The position numbers were made by a program, and so were the translations under genes. The notes beneath the pieces are model-generated. The model was not told where the DNA came from. It ran no database searches and was given only the letters and a program-made list of their open reading frames with translations. Source: Zarea fungicola (Eukaryota; Ascomycota; Sordariomycetes; Hypocreales; Cordycipitaceae). From it: DNA of 64,000 nucleotides. How positions within the stretch are numbered: the first letter of the stretch is position 1; each line of letters begins with the position of its first letter. This document shows positions 1 to 10,893 of the stretch, in pieces. The stretch covers positions 62,001-126,000 of the forward strand of contig FWCC01000043.1 in assembly GCA_900169235.1 (NCBI GenBank), read 5' to 3'.

Positions 1-1273
1 ATTCCGCGGGAGCAGGGGTTTCAGCTGTTGGCGTTGCAGTTTCGGATCGCAGGTTGAGGCCGAGCTGCTTCCTGGCCGAAAGAACTGATCGTTGGTGCTG
101 GTTGAGGGCGGTCTGCAGCTGCTCGTTGGTGTCAATGAGGCTCTCCATGGTCTCATTGTCGGGGCCAGGGTTGCTCGCGACCATGTATCCCTGGATACTT
201 CTCGAGGCGCTCAGACAGCGGTCGGCAAACTCCCTAATCAGGTCGTTGTCGAGTATCTCGGTGGGGGGCGTGTTCATAACAACTTGTTCGAGGAGCTTGG
301 CCGAGGTCCTGGCCTCTTCCAGTCTGCTGGCGAGCTCGACGGCGCTGGGCAACTTATTGTTGGTATGGTGTCGAGAAAAGTAGTTTTGGCCGTGGCCGTT
401 TTGGGGTGCGTCCTGCTGCTGCTGCTGCTGGTTGATGAACTCACGGTGCGCAACCATTGGGTTGCGCTATGAGGACTTGTTAGTTCCGTACATGACTACA
501 GCGTGCGCCGAGGGGGTTGGGTTCTTACGCCATAGACAGCCTGAATTTTGGTCTTTTCCTTGGCCCACATTTGCAGCAAGACGGAGAGGTTCTCGTCGTA
601 GGACTTTGTTTGCTCAAAGTCGTCGAGGGTCTCAATGAGCATCTGGCGTACGTTGAGGTCCTTGGTTCCTCGCAAGAGGTTCTTGCACGTCTCGGCGAAT
701 TTGGAGTCCAGGTTTCTTGTAAACATGGGACCGGGGTTTTCGGTAAGGATGCGTAGTAGCATAATGGCATTGTATTGCCATGCGGCGCGCTGAAAGTATT
801 CCTTGTTCAGGAACTTTCGGATCAGGCGCGCGCATTCTGTGGCGGCCGCGGGGGAAGATTCGGCGGCTTCGACAATGGGGGGGAGGAAGAGGACCTCGTC
901 GCCCTATTGGAATGGTCGTTGTTAGCTTGATTCATTATTGATGGTAGTGCGCAGTGGTGACATACCTGTACATTGTATCCCGACTCGCAAAAGGCTTTCT
1001 GTCGCACAGGGTTAACTGGGGCGCACAACATTATAATCTCGTGGAAAATGGTCAAATTCCTACCACACTATCATGGGCTGTTTTCTCTGGTGGTTCGCCT
1101 TGCCGGGGCGCGATGGCAGCTGCCGTCGTCGTCGTCGTGTTTGGCGGTGCTGCTAAATGGTGTGTCAGATTACCCAAGCCAAATTAGCCAAGAGGTTTTG
1201 TCGGCATACCTGTGCTCCGCCTCTTGATGCCGCCAAGCATCTTATTCATGCTAAGACTCTTCATTGACTTCAT
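1..1273 (-). CDS. VHS and GAT domain protein (endosomal sorting adaptor), C-terminus beyond window
   Basis: Five exons were assembled: 1273-1210, 1152-1064, 998-966, 903-529 and 466 to the window edge. All junctions are GT-AG and keep one frame. The start ATG (MKSMKSLSMNKML) follows an open but unlikely 5' leader. After a Thr/Ala-rich linker, a VHS-type helical domain covers roughly residues 55-185, with blocks such as DEVLFLPPIVEAAE and RILTENPGPMF. A GAT-like three-helix region follows a Gln run at about 215-305 (SAVELASRLEEARTSAKLLE). Proteins with VHS plus GAT domains (GGA, TOM1, Lsb5) bind ubiquitin and clathrin adaptors on endosome or trans-Golgi membranes. Which subfamily this belongs to cannot be decided because the C-terminus, where a clathrin box or GAE domain would lie, is outside the window. 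The 33-nt third exon is small but preserves the frame and a conserved-looking FCESG block. Confidence 0.8.
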
Positions 1274-3254
1274 GATGGCTGGGTATATTGAAAAGACGGG
1301 TGCAGTGAAGAAAATATTCTGGCTCTTGTCGGCGGGATAGCGGTGCCTGGTAGACGGGGCGGGACACGCGGCGAAGTTGGGACGTTGGGACAAGGGGTCA
1401 GTCGATTTGGAGCCAGGCAAAGGCGCTAGGTGAGGCAGGGAGTCGAGTACGGGCGGGAAGATCAGGATTCGGGCGGAGAGATGGCAGGCGAAATTCAGTG
1501 AATGCCAAGGATTGGGAGATTCAGGAAAAAGAAGAGAGAGCAAGATGTTGGATGGGAAGGCGGGACGGGGTTTGAAATGTTGAAGACCGTTGTGGATGGC
1601 CGGGCGGAGATGGGCTGCGCCGCCAGTGCTACGATGCAAGAATGCTACCAACAGAGCAGGCAGTAGATGCTACAGAGCGCCTGTTGGAGTGGTGGCTTCC
1701 AGTACCTTGGAGGCAACAGGCACTAAAGTACCCAAGTTTAGGTTAGTGGCCATCCATAGGTACTAACCTAGTAGTGTACCCAATACGTCTACTGGAGGCA
1801 CCTTATGGGTACGGCGACCGTCAGCCTGATCATTAATTAGCTGGACTTGACAGGGGGAGTTGTTGGGGGACAATGGGGAGGCTCCCTTTTGGACCAGTGA
1901 GAGGCAGTGCCTGCAGGCAGCGGGCTGTAGCGGGGTCGTTGTGGCGCGGGCAGCCTGGAGGTAGCAAACAGTGGCAAGCAAGTACGTAAATTTGCACCTT
2001 GTACCCGACTTTGTGTGGGAAATGAACGGTTTTACGCCAAGCCTTAACACGTGTACGAGTGCCATACCACAGTGATTAGTCTGTCTGCATGTGCATGATG
2101 GGAGCATGGAGGACATCAAGGATCATGGCACTTTGAGTCGGATGGTATTGAGGACAAGAAGGAACCGAAAAAGAAAAAGAAAAAAATTGACAAACTGTTG
2201 TTCAAATTTCACAAGATTCAGTGACGCCTTGTTACAGGTGACGATCCACCAACCGTTCCAATCTAGGGGACTTGACCCGGAGAACCCCTCTCTCCAAAAG
2301 CCACATGGATGATGTGGTGGCACTGGTGTTCCACCCGCTCCTCATTGTCCATCAATGCACTGTAAACCTAACAGCCGCGCGGGCACAGCGCTGAAACAAT
2401 CAACTCCAGCGTCCAATTCCAACAGCTTCTAGCGCCTCACCCGATCTGGCAACCTCCGAAGCGCATGGCCCTGCCGTGGTTCGCGAACCAACAATGTTTC
2501 AAGGCAGCAGTCTCCATTTAGCACATGGTGGAAATTAAATCACGTTAAAAGGTGAAGCCAGTTTGGTTCAGGTTCTCAAACTCCAAAGCAATTTCTACCA
2601 GTACTGCCCAATTGCCGACATGTTGCCTCTCCCCTAATAATGTCCCCAGATTACAGCCACATCGCCACTCACACCAATCCACGGTCCACGTCCACAGTCC
2701 ACGTCCACAGTCCACGTCCACAGTCCACGGACCAGCTGCCCGAAGCGAAGCTACTTTGTTGGCCTGCTGCTTGCGTAGCGCTTGGGGCTGTGCACGCTGT
2801 CGTCAAGTTTGTCTGCAGATGTTAATAACTAAATGGCCCATTATCAGAACGTCAGGTGCTGGCCTGTCCACCACAACCAACCCACCACACCCAGTCCCAT
2901 ACCATCTGCCGTGTGCTTTGTGTCAATCGCGCTCATCTTGATCAAGCCATCGCCAACGTGTGGAGGCTTAGCCGTTACATCACCAACACACCGCAGCCTC
3001 ACCTTGGAGTCGGTCATCACCTCCTTGTATCTACTCGTAGTACCATCCTTGACATTACCAATGCCATCTTGACATTTAATTTTGTCTTCAACGTGTTTCA
3101 CCTGCGTTTACTTTTGCTTCTTTAGATTATATTTGTTTATTGTTTTGCAATACTGTTCTTCTATTGTATATGTACAGTACATATTGGGTAATTTACACGT
3201 TTCTCGTCATGGGCTATTATTCCTCTCTTCCACCCCGGGGGCCACCGTTTAACC
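1274..3254. other. Intergenic region, no supported gene
   Basis: The 5' flank of the VHS-GAT gene and the 3' flank of the UBX gene. Open frames here are short, lack recognisable domains and have no convincing splice partners. The only structure noticed is a 13-bp tandem repeat near 2.7 kb, listed separately. Confidence 0.6.
2679..2731. repeat. 13-bp tandem minisatellite
   Basis: About three and a half copies of the unit TCCACGTCCACAG stand head to tail, itself an imperfect duplication of a 6-7 bp TCCAC motif. It lies in non-coding sequence and is probably a slippage product. Confidence 0.85.
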
Positions 3255-4863
3255 TCATTCCTCTGCCTCCTCAATCGCCTCCACAATCAAATTCCCCGAT
3301 CGTCCAATCTTGGCCCCCATCGTCTCCGTAGTACTCGGCTCATACACAACGCGTGGCAGCGTTGATGCCACTCTAAACATGTACACGTGCTCATAGTCCG
3401 CCGGCTTCTCGCCGCTGACGCTGCCGTCGATGCCATCACCATCGTCACCGCTATTCAGAATGCTCCAGCACTCCACAAAGGCATACAGCTCCTCCACGAC
3501 TGCGTCCTGCGCAAAACGCCTCGTGATTCGGCCGGCCCCTGAGGCCTCCGGCATCTTGAGCGCCACACGCACCACGTCCTTGTCTCCGGCCGCCGGCTCA
3601 GGCGCAATCTGCGTCGCCCGCCATGCCTTCCACTGCCTGCACTTGTCAGCGCGCACGGCAGCGGCCTCGGCCTCGGCCAGTGCTCGCTTCTCCGCCGCCG
3701 CCGCTGCTGCTGCTGCTTCCTTCCTCTCCCGTGCGCGTTCCCGGTCAATGGCCAGCGATCTCTCATACGCCGAGTCCTGCTGGTCGCGCAGGCTCCGGGA
3801 AAACTCCTGCGCACTGCGCTCGGCGCGCACACCCGCCATGTCGGCGCCGTACTTTTCAATCGCCCCTTGCAGCTCCGATAAATACGTCGCCGCCGGCATC
3901 GGGCCCGACAGCCTCTTTACGATGCCCATGCGCGTGCTGCCCTCCTTGGGCGTCAGGCACACGAGCGCCGAGAACGGGTATTTTGTGCACGCGTACTCGC
4001 GCGACACCTGGTACGCTTCCGAGTCGAGCACGTTGCCGCCCCAAAGGATAATGTTGTTCGACTTGTCGTTGATGTAGCTCACCACCTCGGGGGCCAGGAG
4101 CGTGTCCCGCACAAACGCGGCCGTGTCGTCGTGCTCCGGAGAGAGCAGCACGACGAGCAGGAACTTGAGCTCCTTCTTGGCCAGGTCATGTGCCTGAGCC
4201 AGCCCACCCTCGAAGAAGACGAGATTGTTCTCGCCGTGGTCCTCGTCAAACTCGCGCTTGAACCGGGCCGCCGCATCGCGGGGCATGAGCATGCGCCGCC
4301 CCGTGCCGCTCTGGAGCGCATTCGACAGGCGCGTTGTGAAGAGCGTCGGTCGCAGCGCCGCGGGCAGAAACGACATGGCGTAGAGGACGGTCCGCAGGAG
4401 CACCGAGGCCGCCTGCCAACCCCAGTTGAGCGGCGTCAGCAGCAGGCCCAGCAGCCAGGGCGTACCGTGCGTCGTCGTCGATGGCGGCACGATGCGGGGC
4501 GCGGGGTCGGTTCGGTCGCGGCGCGGGGCAGCTCTCGATGTAAATTCGGAAGCCAAGAGGCTCTCCTGGAGGTTTTCGTGGCGAGCTGCGACCTGTGGAA
4601 TGGCGTTGTTGGCCGCCATAGCCTCGGCTACGGGATCGGGGCCTTCGCCATCAAAGAATTTCGCAATAGCAATCTTTTTAAACCTGTCAGGCCGCATGAG
4701 GTGATGAGCGTCGATTTTCAAACCATACCTGTACGTTCCATTGTGATCGTTGTAGCAGCGGAATTGCATCTTGGACATCTTGATTCGTCACGCCCAGGTA
4801 CTGCTGCAGGGCCTCTTGCTGGGATGGGGACAGCTGGCCAATGTCTGTCTCGGCGTCGGCCAT
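3255..4863 (-). CDS. UBX/UAS domain membrane protein, FAF2/Ubx2/Ucp10-like Cdc48 adaptor
   Basis: Two exons, 4863-4729 and 4673-3255, give 517 aa. The GT-AG intron is phase 0 and joins QRSQWNVQ to IAIAKFFDGEG, completing the UBA-like N-terminal domain (residues about 10-55). A hydrophobic stretch at about 115-160 (WLLGLLLTPLNWGW and following) fits a hairpin membrane anchor. A thioredoxin-like UAS domain follows (ELKFLLVVLLSPEHDD), then an Arg/Ala/Glu-rich coiled coil, then a C-terminal UBX fold ending near residue 517. This order matches human FAF2/UBXD8 and fission yeast Ucp10, which recruit the Cdc48/p97 ATPase to ER membranes and lipid droplets for extraction of ubiquitinated proteins. 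Function is inferred from architecture. The upstream neighbour is unrelated. Confidence 0.88.
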
Positions 4864-5602
4864 GTTGCCGTTTGCGCTTTCACGACGGCAATCGGACAGA
4901 AACAATTACTGGTAAATTCGTTTCTAGTTTGCTCTGTAGTCGTGTGTAGTCGTTGAGAGTCTGGCGACGATGCTCTGTTGTGACAAAGATGCTTTTGAAC
5001 AGCTTGTGACGTTGGAGAGAGCTGTAAGCTGTAGCCTGTCTCCAAGTGTTGGCGCTAGTCTGATGTAATCGGTGGGGCACCTCTACGTTGCCGGCGATGC
5101 CTGCCTGCTTCACTCGAGTTGATCTTTTTGGGCAGGGGAAACGAGCCTTGGTTGACGATATTTCATTCGTTTGGGAAATCTTGACCCCCAGGAATATTTC
5201 CTCTTTTCTATTTATGTTTTTCATCTCTGATTTGCCGCGGCGTATTAAGCATCTGCGCCACATTAGAATGCACACGACTAACGGTATTCCGACGGCCGGT
5301 ACCGAGATGGCGTCTCCACCAGTTGACTCTTGAAAGGCGTGCACTAGGTGTATCTGAACGCAGTTGAAGAGTCATCTGTCCGAGTGCACTATATGCCGAA
5401 TTTACTATTTCTTAAATTATGCTAACTGGAACATTCTCGAATAAGTTTAATTTAACTTGAATTTATCTCTACGTACTACTTGAACGGCAACTACGCTCCC
5501 AGTCTTTGTTTGCAACATCCGCACCTTCTATTGTAAACAAGTCTCAAGCTTCATTCAATCTAAAGCTATACGCTTGCGGAAACAACCCCAAAGTCTAATG
5601 AC
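4864..5602. other. Divergent intergenic region between UBX and GNAT genes
   Basis: Shared upstream region of two divergent genes. The frames at 4880-5344 (minus) and 5088-5333 (plus) overlap each other and show no domain. The stretch just before 5603 is AT-rich. Confidence 0.5.
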
Positions 5603-6130
5603 ATGGACGCAAAACCAACAAGCCCACCGATTTTGATCCGCCAGGCTGAATCACCAGAGGATCTCGCCTCTGTGGTAACATGCTTCCACACATACACAGA
5701 GTGGCTCGATGAAGACCTCTCGCATCAGAATTATGCTGCCGAGTTGGCTGGCTTACCAGGGAAATATGCACCACCTACAGGCTGTCTTTTGCTGGCTGTC
5801 GACACCGAGTCTGGCACCACCCTGGGCTGCGTGGCTCTACGGCCGCTCGACCTTCCTCTCAGCCATCCCAAGTCCAAGCAAGGCCACCGATGCGCCGAGA
5901 TGAAGCGTTTGTTTGTCTATCCCGAGGCTCGGGGCAGGCAAGTTGCCCGGAAACTCTTGTTGGAGCTGCTGCAAAGGGCCAGGGACGAGGGATACCAGGA
6001 GGTGTTTCTGGACACGTTGGCACGAATGGAGGCGGCAATCAAATTATACAAGTCGGAGGGATTTGTGGAAGCAGATGCATACAATGCAAGTCCATACAAG
6101 GGAACTGTCTATCTTGCAAAGGAATTGTGA
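5603..6130 (+). CDS. GNAT-family N-acetyltransferase
   Basis: Intronless, 175 aa. The core GNAT fold is visible: a central strand with GCVALRPL, then EMKRLFVYPEARGRQVARKLL, which carries the acetyl-CoA pyrophosphate-binding R/Q-x-x-G-x-G/A-like segment (here RGRQVA), followed by the helix LLELLQRARDEGYQ and a C-terminal KLYKSEGFVEADAY strand-helix typical of small-molecule acetyltransferases. It should transfer acetyl from acetyl-CoA to an amine; the substrate cannot be read from sequence. An out-of-frame ATG at 5598-5600 starts a 12-codon upstream frame that overlaps the chosen start, which could lower translation. No signal peptide, so probably cytosolic. Confidence 0.85.
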   Translation: MDAKPTSPPILIRQAESPEDLASVVTCFHTYTEWLDEDLSHQNYAAELAGLPGKYAPPTGCLLLAVDTESGTTLGCVALRPLDLPLSHPKSKQGHRCAEMKRLFVYPEARGRQVARKLLLELLQRARDEGYQEVFLDTLARMEAAIKLYKSEGFVEADAYNASPYKGTVYLAKEL

Positions 6131-7153
6131 CCGTGAGTATATGTATATAGCTGCAGCATGCACGTTGAGGCGCGGAGAATGTTCTTGAGTTGATTCTACA
6201 TATTTGGTCAGTTTAATCAGTTTAATCCATTTGAATTGAATTGGATTTAGTTGGCTAGCCCCTCATAGAAATGGCCACAAGTAGTTATCGGCATCAGTTC
6301 AACAGCATTGATCGCGGCATCGAACTTGACACCACGTTTCTCAGGCTAATCGACCCCAGATGCCGGATTTTAAGGTGGTCTGCATTTAAATATGGCGAAT
6401 TAATACGACTGAAATCATTTATAAGATTATCTTGCAGTGTTGGTCAATTACTGTCTCGTCCAGATATCTCCAACCACAGGGTAGGGTGCTCTAAGAACTC
6501 GCTACGCTTTAGTGGTTTAATAGCGCTACGACCCCTGGTTAGGTACAGTGATAGCGGTTGACAGGTATCGTTGGTGGCTTGGTGGCGCTGCGTGGGCGGT
6601 GAGTATGGGCAAAATGACTGTACTGGCCACAGCAGGCGCTAGCAGCCCAGAATGACAGCTGAGGCCCCTGTATCCCTGCCTCAACTGTTCCCAGGTAAGC
6701 GCTCCGCCGCTGCCAGGCGGAACAAAGCAACAAGAGGGACACACACGCATGTTGAGCGTCATCCCCGCCACGGCTCGCGTCTTCCCCACTGGCATCAACC
6801 TCGCGCTGTCCGCTCTCCATTGTGGCCTTGGGCTCCTCACCTTGCGTCCGACTTTGGCCATCGGCCTTTTTCTTTCATGGGCGCTGGGTCGCCGCATCAA
6901 TTGAGCCATGGCCGATGACAACACTGTCCGAGTACGTCTATTCCCCAGCCCGACTACTGCTCGCGCCAACGCCTCGCCCCATCAACCAACCGAATCCCAG
7001 CCCAGCCCAGACGCCATCTGCGAACCGTACCGTCGGCTTGCCACGGACCAAGCAATGAAACTTGCAAATTTGGCTCTTTGCTAACCATGTTTCTGTCCAT
7101 TTCACCCACAGGCATAATTACCCAAGCTGCAGACCTCATACCTGTCGGCGACC
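6131..7153. other. Intergenic region upstream of PAN3
   Basis: 3' flank of the GNAT gene and promoter/5' leader of PAN3. Overlapping frames on both strands at 6526-6969 show no domain and are judged fortuitous. Confidence 0.5.
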
Positions 7154-9334
7154 ATGACGACGCCTCGATACCAGACGAATGAGCTGCGGCGCCAAGTCGG
7201 CTCGCCGAGAGTCAAGGCCCGAGGTGAATAGAACCATGCATATGATTGCGCGCATGCATCCCAGCTGACTCGGAGCAGAAAATAAGGAGACACTCTGCCG
7301 AAACGTACTGATATACGGACACTGCCGCTATGAAGACCAGGGCTGCACCTTCTCACACGACCAAAATAAAGCAAACAATCAACCGGATACGTATGTTCAA
7401 ACTCTTGCCGCCATCTTTTCGAGTATTTATTAAAAAGCTACATGCGTTGCTGTCGCATCACAACGAATCGCGCTAACTTGCTGCAGATCCAAGAAATCAT
7501 TAAATGTCGAATCACCATCATTTACCCCCGCCAGCCTGGGCACTGCCGCAACCATCAAGAAATCATTCACGTCGCAGGCTGCCAATGCCCCTTCCTTTAC
7601 TCCTCGTGGAATAGGTACGGTTCAGCAGCATTCATGACATCCTCGCCGCGCTAACAACCCGTAGCGGGCAGCGCAACTCCAGTAGAAGCAGAGCCTGCGG
7701 TATTCAACCCTGCCGCAATCCGCGAGTTCACCCCATCTTTCGATCCAAATGTTTCTGCAGTGAGTAGCGACGAAAAAAAGATGACCGAGAATCAGTGCTA
7801 ACAGTAGCAGGCAACTGCCAACGGTGGGCCGCCCGATGCAGCCGTTTCGTTCGACCCCTTCAGCATGGGGGCCGTCTCGCAGAGCCTCCATGGCGCGCAG
7901 TTCAACCCATATGCCGAAGGCCACGGCGGAATAGCGGGAGCAGCCCAACAGTTTTACCAGGCTGGAGGAGCATTTGCTGCGCCGCTGCAGCCTCTGCAGT
8001 ATCACCTATATGCACCCGTCGGACCACACCGGGAGGACCTCATGCAGTATCATCGTGTGACGCACGACTTTTTTATCCCCGAGAAGCTACGAGAAGAGAT
8101 GCAGCGCAAGTCCGAAGCCTCTCTGCAGGTCATGCCAAACTCGCAGCTGCCGCAGCTCGACAACTACCACTCACTCGTTGCGCTCGACACAACGCAACGA
8201 AAAAATGCAAACTTGTTTGGCTATACAAGCTGGGTGTACAAGGCGACATCGTCCAAAACTGGCAATATATATAACCTGCGCCGTATCGAAGGGTTCAGGC
8301 TCACAAACGAACAGGCGATTAGATCCGTCAAGGAGTGGCGAAGGATCGACAATGCCAATGTAGTCACAATACACGACGCCTTTACGACCAGAGCCTTTGG
8401 CGACAGCTCTCTCATTTTTGTACAGGACTACCACCCGCTAGCCAAAACGTTGGCTGAGCATCATCTCACGCCAAACCCAGTACATGGTGGCCGATTCCAG
8501 CCCAAGTCGCCCATCTCTGAAGCTGTGCTGTGGAGCTACATTTCCCAGATTGCAAACGCCCTCAAGGCCATCCATGCCAGCAACCTTGCTGCGAGATGCA
8601 TTGATGTCAGCAAGATTATCCTGACCGGCAAAAATAGAATCCGGCTTAATGCCTGTTCTATTCTGGACGTTGTGCAATTCGAAAACCGCCGACCGCTTCC
8701 CGAGCTGCAGCAAGACGACTTTGTACAGTTTGGCCGCACCATACTCTGCCTTGCCACCGCAACTCTACCAGCGCACCTCAGTAATATCACAGCATCTCTG
8801 GAGCAAATGAGCAGGACATACTCGACAGAATTACGCGACACAATTATTTGGCTCTTTACTCCCGCACAAGCCCCCGCCCAAAAATCGATTGACGAGTTTA
8901 TTCGTGGCGTCGCGGGCCACATTGTCACTACGTTGGATCAAGCACAGCATCAGACCGACGATCTCAGCACCGAATTGTATCGTGAGCTCGAAAATGGCCG
9001 GATCGCACGACTTGTCATGAAGCTTGGCACAATCAATGAGCGACACGAGTTTGATGGAGACCGCCTGTGGTCAGAAAATGGCGAGCGCTACATGCTCAAG
9101 CTCTTCCGCGACTATGTCTTCCATCAGGTAGACAGTAATGGCAACCCGGTGCTCGACATGGGCCACATGGTTCGCAGCCTCAACAAGCTGGATGCCGGCA
9201 CAGACGAAAAGATTTGTCTGACGAGCCGGGACGAGCAAACCAGCTTCATAGTCAGCTACAAGGAATTGAAGAAGCAGCTGGGCAGCGCCTTTAACGACCT
9301 ACAAAAGGGAAACAAGCAAGGGAGGGGCATCTAG
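7154..9334 (+). CDS. PAN3: PAN2-PAN3 deadenylation complex subunit PAN3
   Basis: Five exons: 7154-7223, 7279-7390, 7487-7614, 7665-7759 and 7811-9334, all GT-AG and frame-consistent, giving 642 aa. Residues 30-50 form a CCCH zinc finger (C30, C39, C46, H50). Residues near 110-125 hold a PAM2-like motif (FNPAAIREFTP) for poly(A)-binding protein. From about 235 to 505 there is the PAN3 pseudokinase (WVYKATSSKTGNIYNLRRIE; no HRD or DFG catalytic residues), then a short coiled coil and the C-terminal knob (RDYVFHQVDSNGNPVLDMGH). PAN3 dimerises, binds PAN2 and poly(A)-bound Pab1, and directs the first phase of mRNA poly(A) shortening in the cytoplasm. The start MTTPRYQTNELRRQVG fits the usual fungal PAN3 N-terminus. 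It is convergent with LSM7, another mRNA-decay gene. Confidence 0.95.
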
Positions 9335-10195
9335 TTGAGTCCCTACGATCACCCGCCGCCCGGTGCACGAACGCGGGCGAGCTGGCCACCGACGGCACTG
9401 CCATTCGAAGCGACACCACTGCCAAGACAGAACTGGACCATTATGTGAAGCAAGGTCCATAACGATTTTTTTCTGTCGATGCGGTACTCGAATCTTTGCT
9501 GTTTCTTTCTCTGTTTCCTTTCTCTTTTTATTCTGATTCGCGTCCAAGTGTTTTGTCATTTTCACCTCTTTTGGATTTACAAGGAAGCGGTAAGAGGACT
9601 GCCACTGATTTTGGCTGAGCAGCAGTTTTTATTTTATTTTTATGAAGTCTGCGTATGAATTGCATGCACCCTTCGGAGATGGCGAGGGAATGGGAATACA
9701 AATGAATATGTGTGCGTGTGTTTGGGGCAAGGCGGCATTGGCATGGGAATGGAAATGGTTACAAAGGAATTGGCAAATAGGGTGCATGGCGTGGCATTTT
9801 GGGGAGATGAGGGGGAGGAAGGGATCCAATCAGTATTATAGCGTGAATAAGTAAACCATTGAGAAAAAAATTGTCATGATTCTATTCCACATGCAAGTAG
9901 ATGTAAAGATGATGCCAGTTTTATATGTATTGCATTATCTGACCATCCTTTGCCTGGCTGGAATCCATATCTTTATTATGACCCAAAGGTTTCCAACGAT
10001 GACAAAACTCCGTCATAAACCTGTTTTAAGTATGGTGGTAAAGCTTTTATGCGTCAGTTGTTTAAAACTGCCCGCATCTCCGTGTCAACTTTTGCAATTG
10101 ACAAAAGCGGCGCCTCCCATGGAGTCTTTTCTCACTGGAACTGGAATGGCGTTCTGTAACGTATAATTTTCTTGTCTCTTTCGTCTACGTTTCTT
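9335..10195. other. Convergent 3' intergenic region PAN3/LSM7
   Basis: The 3' flanks of both convergent genes. Short frames (e.g. 9876-10166) have no domain. T-rich tracts near 9480-9560 and 9630 could serve as PAN3 3'-end signals. Confidence 0.5.
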
Positions 10196-10893
10196 CTATT
10201 CGTCGTCAGGTTGGACAAAGGGATTGGCAATCTCCTCGCTGCCATCGACGGGGCTGACGAGAACGAGAAGCGTGCCGCGGGCGACGACCAAGCCGAGGGA
10301 CCTTGTCGATTCGTTGCCGTCTTCGTCTATGTCGAAAAAAAACCGAAAGAAAAAATAGTTAGAATTTCTTTATCTTTTCTCTTTATATATTTGGGGTGCA
10401 ATTTCAATGGTTCGTACCGCGGACAGTTTCTTGAACGTCGTCAAGGACCAGGTTCATCAAGGCATCGTAGCCCTTGAGCGTTCCCTTGACTGCAAAAAGT
10501 TAGCACCGAGGTAAAGCAATGAAAGATCCTCCATAAAGCTCCCAATCAGCATTTTTCGTCATTGCAAAATTCTGTTTTAGAGAGACCACAAAATGGGTGA
10601 CCAGACCAAAAAGAAAAAAACGCACCCTCTCTCCCACCGTTAAACTTGACAGTGATTTGCTTATCCATGTACTTGGCAAGGTCGAGGATATTCTCCTTCT
10701 TGGGCTTCTCGCCCTTGTCGTCGCCGCCGTGGCCACCACGATGATGGCCTCCTCCGCGCTCGTGGCCGCCGTGGCCGCCGCGTGAACCTCCTCGACCACC
10801 ACCGCCGCCACGATGATGATGACCGCCATCACCAGCGCCGCCACCCCGGCCGCCGCCGCGACCGCCGCCTCGGTGAGAAGGTCGTTCAGACAT
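10196..10893 (-). CDS. LSM7: U6 snRNA/mRNA-decay Sm-like protein LSm7
   Basis: Three exons: 10893-10626, 10489-10418 and 10326-10196, giving 156 aa with phase-1 GT-AG introns. After an unusually long N-terminal segment (about residues 1-65) rich in Gly, His and Arg (repeated RGG/GGH), the Sm fold starts at KKENILDLAKYMDKQITVKF (Sm1) and runs through KGTLKGYDALMNLVLDDV to RSLGLVVARGTLLVLVSPVD (Sm2). LSm7 is part of the LSm1-7 ring, which activates decapping on deadenylated mRNA, and of LSm2-8, which binds U6 snRNA. The Gly-rich tail resembles RGG RNA-binding and phase-separating regions; its role is inference. The last exon was found by joining a separate reading frame through an ACATAG acceptor. 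Confidence 0.93.

Noticed and set aside
6526..6969. 147-aa minus-strand frame
   Set aside because: Basic, low-information sequence without domain; competing frames on both strands and it lies in the PAN3 upstream region.
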